From Burkholderia sp. L27(2015) (GTDB taxonomy: Bacteria > Pseudomonadota > Gammaproteobacteria > Burkholderiales > Burkholderiaceae), in assembly GCF_009765705.1 (NCBI RefSeq), contig NZ_LMUX01000027.1, forward strand, positions 35,303 to 99,302: a DNA stretch of 64,000 bases. Direction: 5' to 3'. A program made the translations under genes and the position numbers. Below, piece after piece: positions 61,989 through 64,000 of this stretch (its first letter is position 1; each line of letters begins with the position of its first letter). Under the pieces are notes generated by a model. The model was not told the origin of the DNA and did not search any database. It worked only from the letters and a program-made list of their open reading frames with translations.

Positions 61989-64000
61989 TCAGGGCACGAT
62001 CTCGAAGGGGCCGTGAGGCAGGCCTTTGGCTGTGCGGGAATGCATCTCGAGATAGGCGGTTTCCAGATGGTCCCGTTTGCGGGCCAAGTCGAACAACGGG
62101 AAATCAAGTTGATTGGTCAATAATTTTTGCCGCATCGCCTGCAGCCGTTCCGGGGCGTGCGCCAGCTCCAGCGCGAGTTGTTCATATTGCGCGAGGTTCG
62201 TGGTGATCATCTCGGGCAGGCATACGGCATTAAGCAAGCTGGCCGCAACGCGTCCGACGAACGCGTTGCCCAGGCAGGTCAGCACCGGCAGGCCGACCCA
62301 CAACGCGTCGCTGGCGGTGGTGTGAGCGTTGACTGGCAAGGTGTCGAGGAACAGGTCGGCGAGCCGGTAGCGTGCCAAGTGGTTGGCTAGCGGCAGCCGC
62401 GGCGCAAAAATCAATCGGTCGGGCGAAATGCCACGCGCCTGCGCCTCACGTCGCAGATTGGGCGCAACCGAAGCATTGCCGTCCAGCAGCCAGAGCACGC
62501 TGCCTTCGACCTGCGCCAATAAACGCATCCAGACGTCGAAAACAAAGGGCGTCAGTTTATAGGTCTCGTTGAAACAGCAAAACACGAAGCCCGCTTCCGG
62601 CAGACCGGCTTGCGCGCGCGTGGGCGTTTCATCGGCAATCTTGCGCTTGGTATCGTTGACTTGATAGGTACCCGGCAAATAAACGATCTTCTCGCTGAAA
62701 AAGGCATGATGCTCTTCGGGCACGGTAATCCGGTCGGCGATGAAATAGTCGATGTACGGCGCGCCCATGGTGCAGGGAAAACCGAGGTAGTTGACCTGAA
62801 CCGGCGCCGGCCGCGAGGACAGGATATCGGTGCGGCAGTCCCGGGTGTAGCCTTTGAGGTCGACCGCGATGTCGATCTCCAGCTTGCGGATCATTTTCGC
62901 GACTTCCACATCGGTATTGCCGGAAACATCGACAAAGTGGTCGAACGCCTGTTCGAGCCGCCGGCGAATCGGGCTGGCGTCATTGGGGCCAAACGAAAAT
63001 GCGACGATTTCAAAACGGCTGCGATCATGGATTTCAAACAACTCGGCCATCAGATAGGCCGTCGCGTGATTGTTGAAATCCGCCGACAGATAGGCGACTC
63101 GCACGCGCGTGTGACCGTAGATCTCGCCTTGCCACAGCACGGGCTCGTGCGGCGGATGGCGTTTCGCCGTGTAAGCGTTTGCGCAGACCAACTGCTCGGC
63201 CGGTGAATCCGATACGGACAAGAACTGCATCGGATTGTCGGCGGCATGGCCGGCCATCAGTTCGGCGGCGATCACTGCGCGGTTGTCGTAGTACGCGCTC
63301 CAATTGCAGCAATAGAGTTGCGAGTTGAAAAGATAACCCGGTACGTAGTCGTAACCGGGCTGGCAATACAACACCGCAGCGAAGGTTTGCGCGGCTTCTT
63401 CGTAGCGGCCCAAGATGCGCAGCGCCTGGCCGCGGTTGTTCAGCGCTTGCGCAAATTTCGGATCGATCGCGATGGCCTTGTTGAAGCACTCGACCGCCTC
63501 GTTCAACAGTTGCCGCCCCACAAAGGCCAGTCCCATGTTGCACCAGGCTTTAACGTGATCCGGCGCGAGTTTGACGACGATTTGATACGCCTCTATCGCA
63601 TCCATGAAGCGGTACATGGTAACCAGCAGGTCGCCACGGTTCTGGTGGGCGTTGATATGGTTGGGATCGAGCGCGGCAGCTTTGAGCAGGGCCTCTAGGG
63701 CTTCGTCATAACGGCGCAGGTTCATCAACGCCTGGCCCAGGTTGGAGTGGGCCGAGGCGTTGTTGGGGTTGATCTTGAGCGCGCGGTTTATTTTCTCGAC
63801 GGCCGCTGCGTGCTCGCCGACCTGTACATCGATTGCACCGAGCAAATTGATCGCGTCGAAGTTCCGCGGCGACGCCTTCAACACAGACTGATATATAGCT
63901 CGCGCTTCCGGCAGCTTGTCTTGTCTATGCAGTTCTATGGCGCGCGCGATCTGTGCTGCGTGCACGCTGGGTACGTCCGTCTGCGAGCGAACGGCTGCTT
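61989..64000 (-). CDS. TPR-containing GT41 (OGT/SPY-like) glycosyltransferase, 5' end probably outside window
   Basis: At least 658 aa. Residues about 1-200 hold five to six TPR units (for example ASAHSNLGQALMNLRRYDEALEALLKAAALDP). About 280-640 match the SPINDLY/O-GlcNAc transferase catalytic region: RVAYLSADFNNHATAYLMAELFE, DIAVDLKGYTRDCRTDILSSRPAPVQVNYLGFPCTMGAPYIDY, and SDALWVGLPVLTCLGNAFVGRVAASLL. A GTG at 63965 could start it but has no ribosome-binding site. The frame stays open to the edge, so the gene likely begins outside. Soluble and cytoplasmic; location beside fliC suggests flagellin Ser/Thr glycosylation (inference). Confidence 0.9.
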   Translation of the reverse strand, partial: AAVRSQTDVPSVHAAQIARAIELHRQDKLPEARAIYQSVLKASPRNFDAINLLGAIDVQVGEHAAAVEKINRALKINPNNASAHSNLGQALMNLRRYDEALEALLKAAALDPNHINAHQNRGDLLVTMYRFMDAIEAYQIVVKLAPDHVKAWCNMGLAFVGRQLLNEAVECFNKAIAIDPKFAQALNNRGQALRILGRYEEAAQTFAAVLYCQPGYDYVPGYLFNSQLYCCNWSAYYDNRAVIAAELMAGHAADNPMQFLSVSDSPAEQLVCANAYTAKRHPPHEPVLWQGEIYGHTRVRVAYLSADFNNHATAYLMAELFEIHDRSRFEIVAFSFGPNDASPIRRRLEQAFDHFVDVSGNTDVEVAKMIRKLEIDIAVDLKGYTRDCRTDILSSRPAPVQVNYLGFPCTMGAPYIDYFIADRITVPEEHHAFFSEKIVYLPGTYQVNDTKRKIADETPTRAQAGLPEAGFVFCCFNETYKLTPFVFDVWMRLLAQVEGSVLWLLDGNASVAPNLRREAQARGISPDRLIFAPRLPLANHLARYRLADLFLDTLPVNAHTTASDALWVGLPVLTCLGNAFVGRVAASLLNAVCLPEMITTNLAQYEQLALELAHAPERLQAMRQKLLTNQLDFPLFDLARKRDHLETAYLEMHSRTAKGLPHGPFEIVP

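Overview
The window is G+C-rich chromosomal DNA that looks like a motile betaproteobacterium of the Burkholderiaceae. The grounds are the FlhDC master regulator paired with the mot-che-flh-fliA gene order, a CheZ phosphatase, an flgAMN operon facing flgB-L, a FliK-like/FlhB-C-domain gene pair beside fliST, and a Burkholderia-type citrate synthase C-terminus. Genus cannot be fixed from the sequence alone. I see no rRNA, tRNA, insertion sequence, prophage or CRISPR array.

Layout. 1-8.4 kb holds housekeeping and small accessory genes: the 3' end of gltA; a tautomerase-TetR pair behind a perfect inverted-repeat operator; a complete lutABC lactate-oxidation operon; a small conserved-looking protein; two tiny lipoproteins, one of only 36 aa; a BadF/GlcNAc-kinase-family protein; a Gly/His/Tyr-rich secreted protein; and a secreted histidine phosphatase. 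8.8-61.7 kb is an essentially uninterrupted flagellar and chemotaxis locus. In order it is flhDC, motAB, cheY1-cheA-cheW-cheR-cheD-cheB-cheY2-cheZ, flhB-flhA-flhF-flhG-fliA; then leftward flgA-flgM-flgN; then rightward flgB to flgL; then leftward fliL-M-N-O-P-Q-R and fliF-G-H-I-J-K; fliE rightward; then leftward fliS-fliT-fliK2-flhB-like, fliD and fliC. The window ends in a large TPR/GT41 (OGT/SPY-like) glycosyltransferase that may modify flagellin.

How the genes work together. FlhD4C2 should switch on the hook-basal-body and export genes. FliA (sigma-28), held back by FlgM until the hook is finished, should then drive late genes. A sigma-28 promoter with near-consensus -35 and -10 boxes lies upstream of fliC, and one with a perfect -35 box lies upstream of flgK. 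FliF/G/M/N form the rotor, MotAB the stator, FlhAB-FliPQRO-FliHIJ the export machine, FlgBCFG/FliE the rod, FlgHI the L and P rings, FlgEDK/FliK the hook and its length control, FlgKL/FliD/FliC the filament, and CheAWRBDYZ the signalling core. No chemoreceptor gene is present in the che operon.

The core is canonical, with residue-level matches to enteric homologues. The unusual content is decoration: long low-complexity extensions in FliI, FlhF, FlgA, FlgM and FliK; repeat modules shared by FlgK and FlgL; a flagellin-type IN motif inside FlgE; a cysteine in flagellin; a lone cysteine in FlgI; and an FlhG whose P-loop lysine is missing. I did not find a clearly new biological system. The best leads are these surface-exposed flagellar modules together with the adjacent glycosyltransferase.
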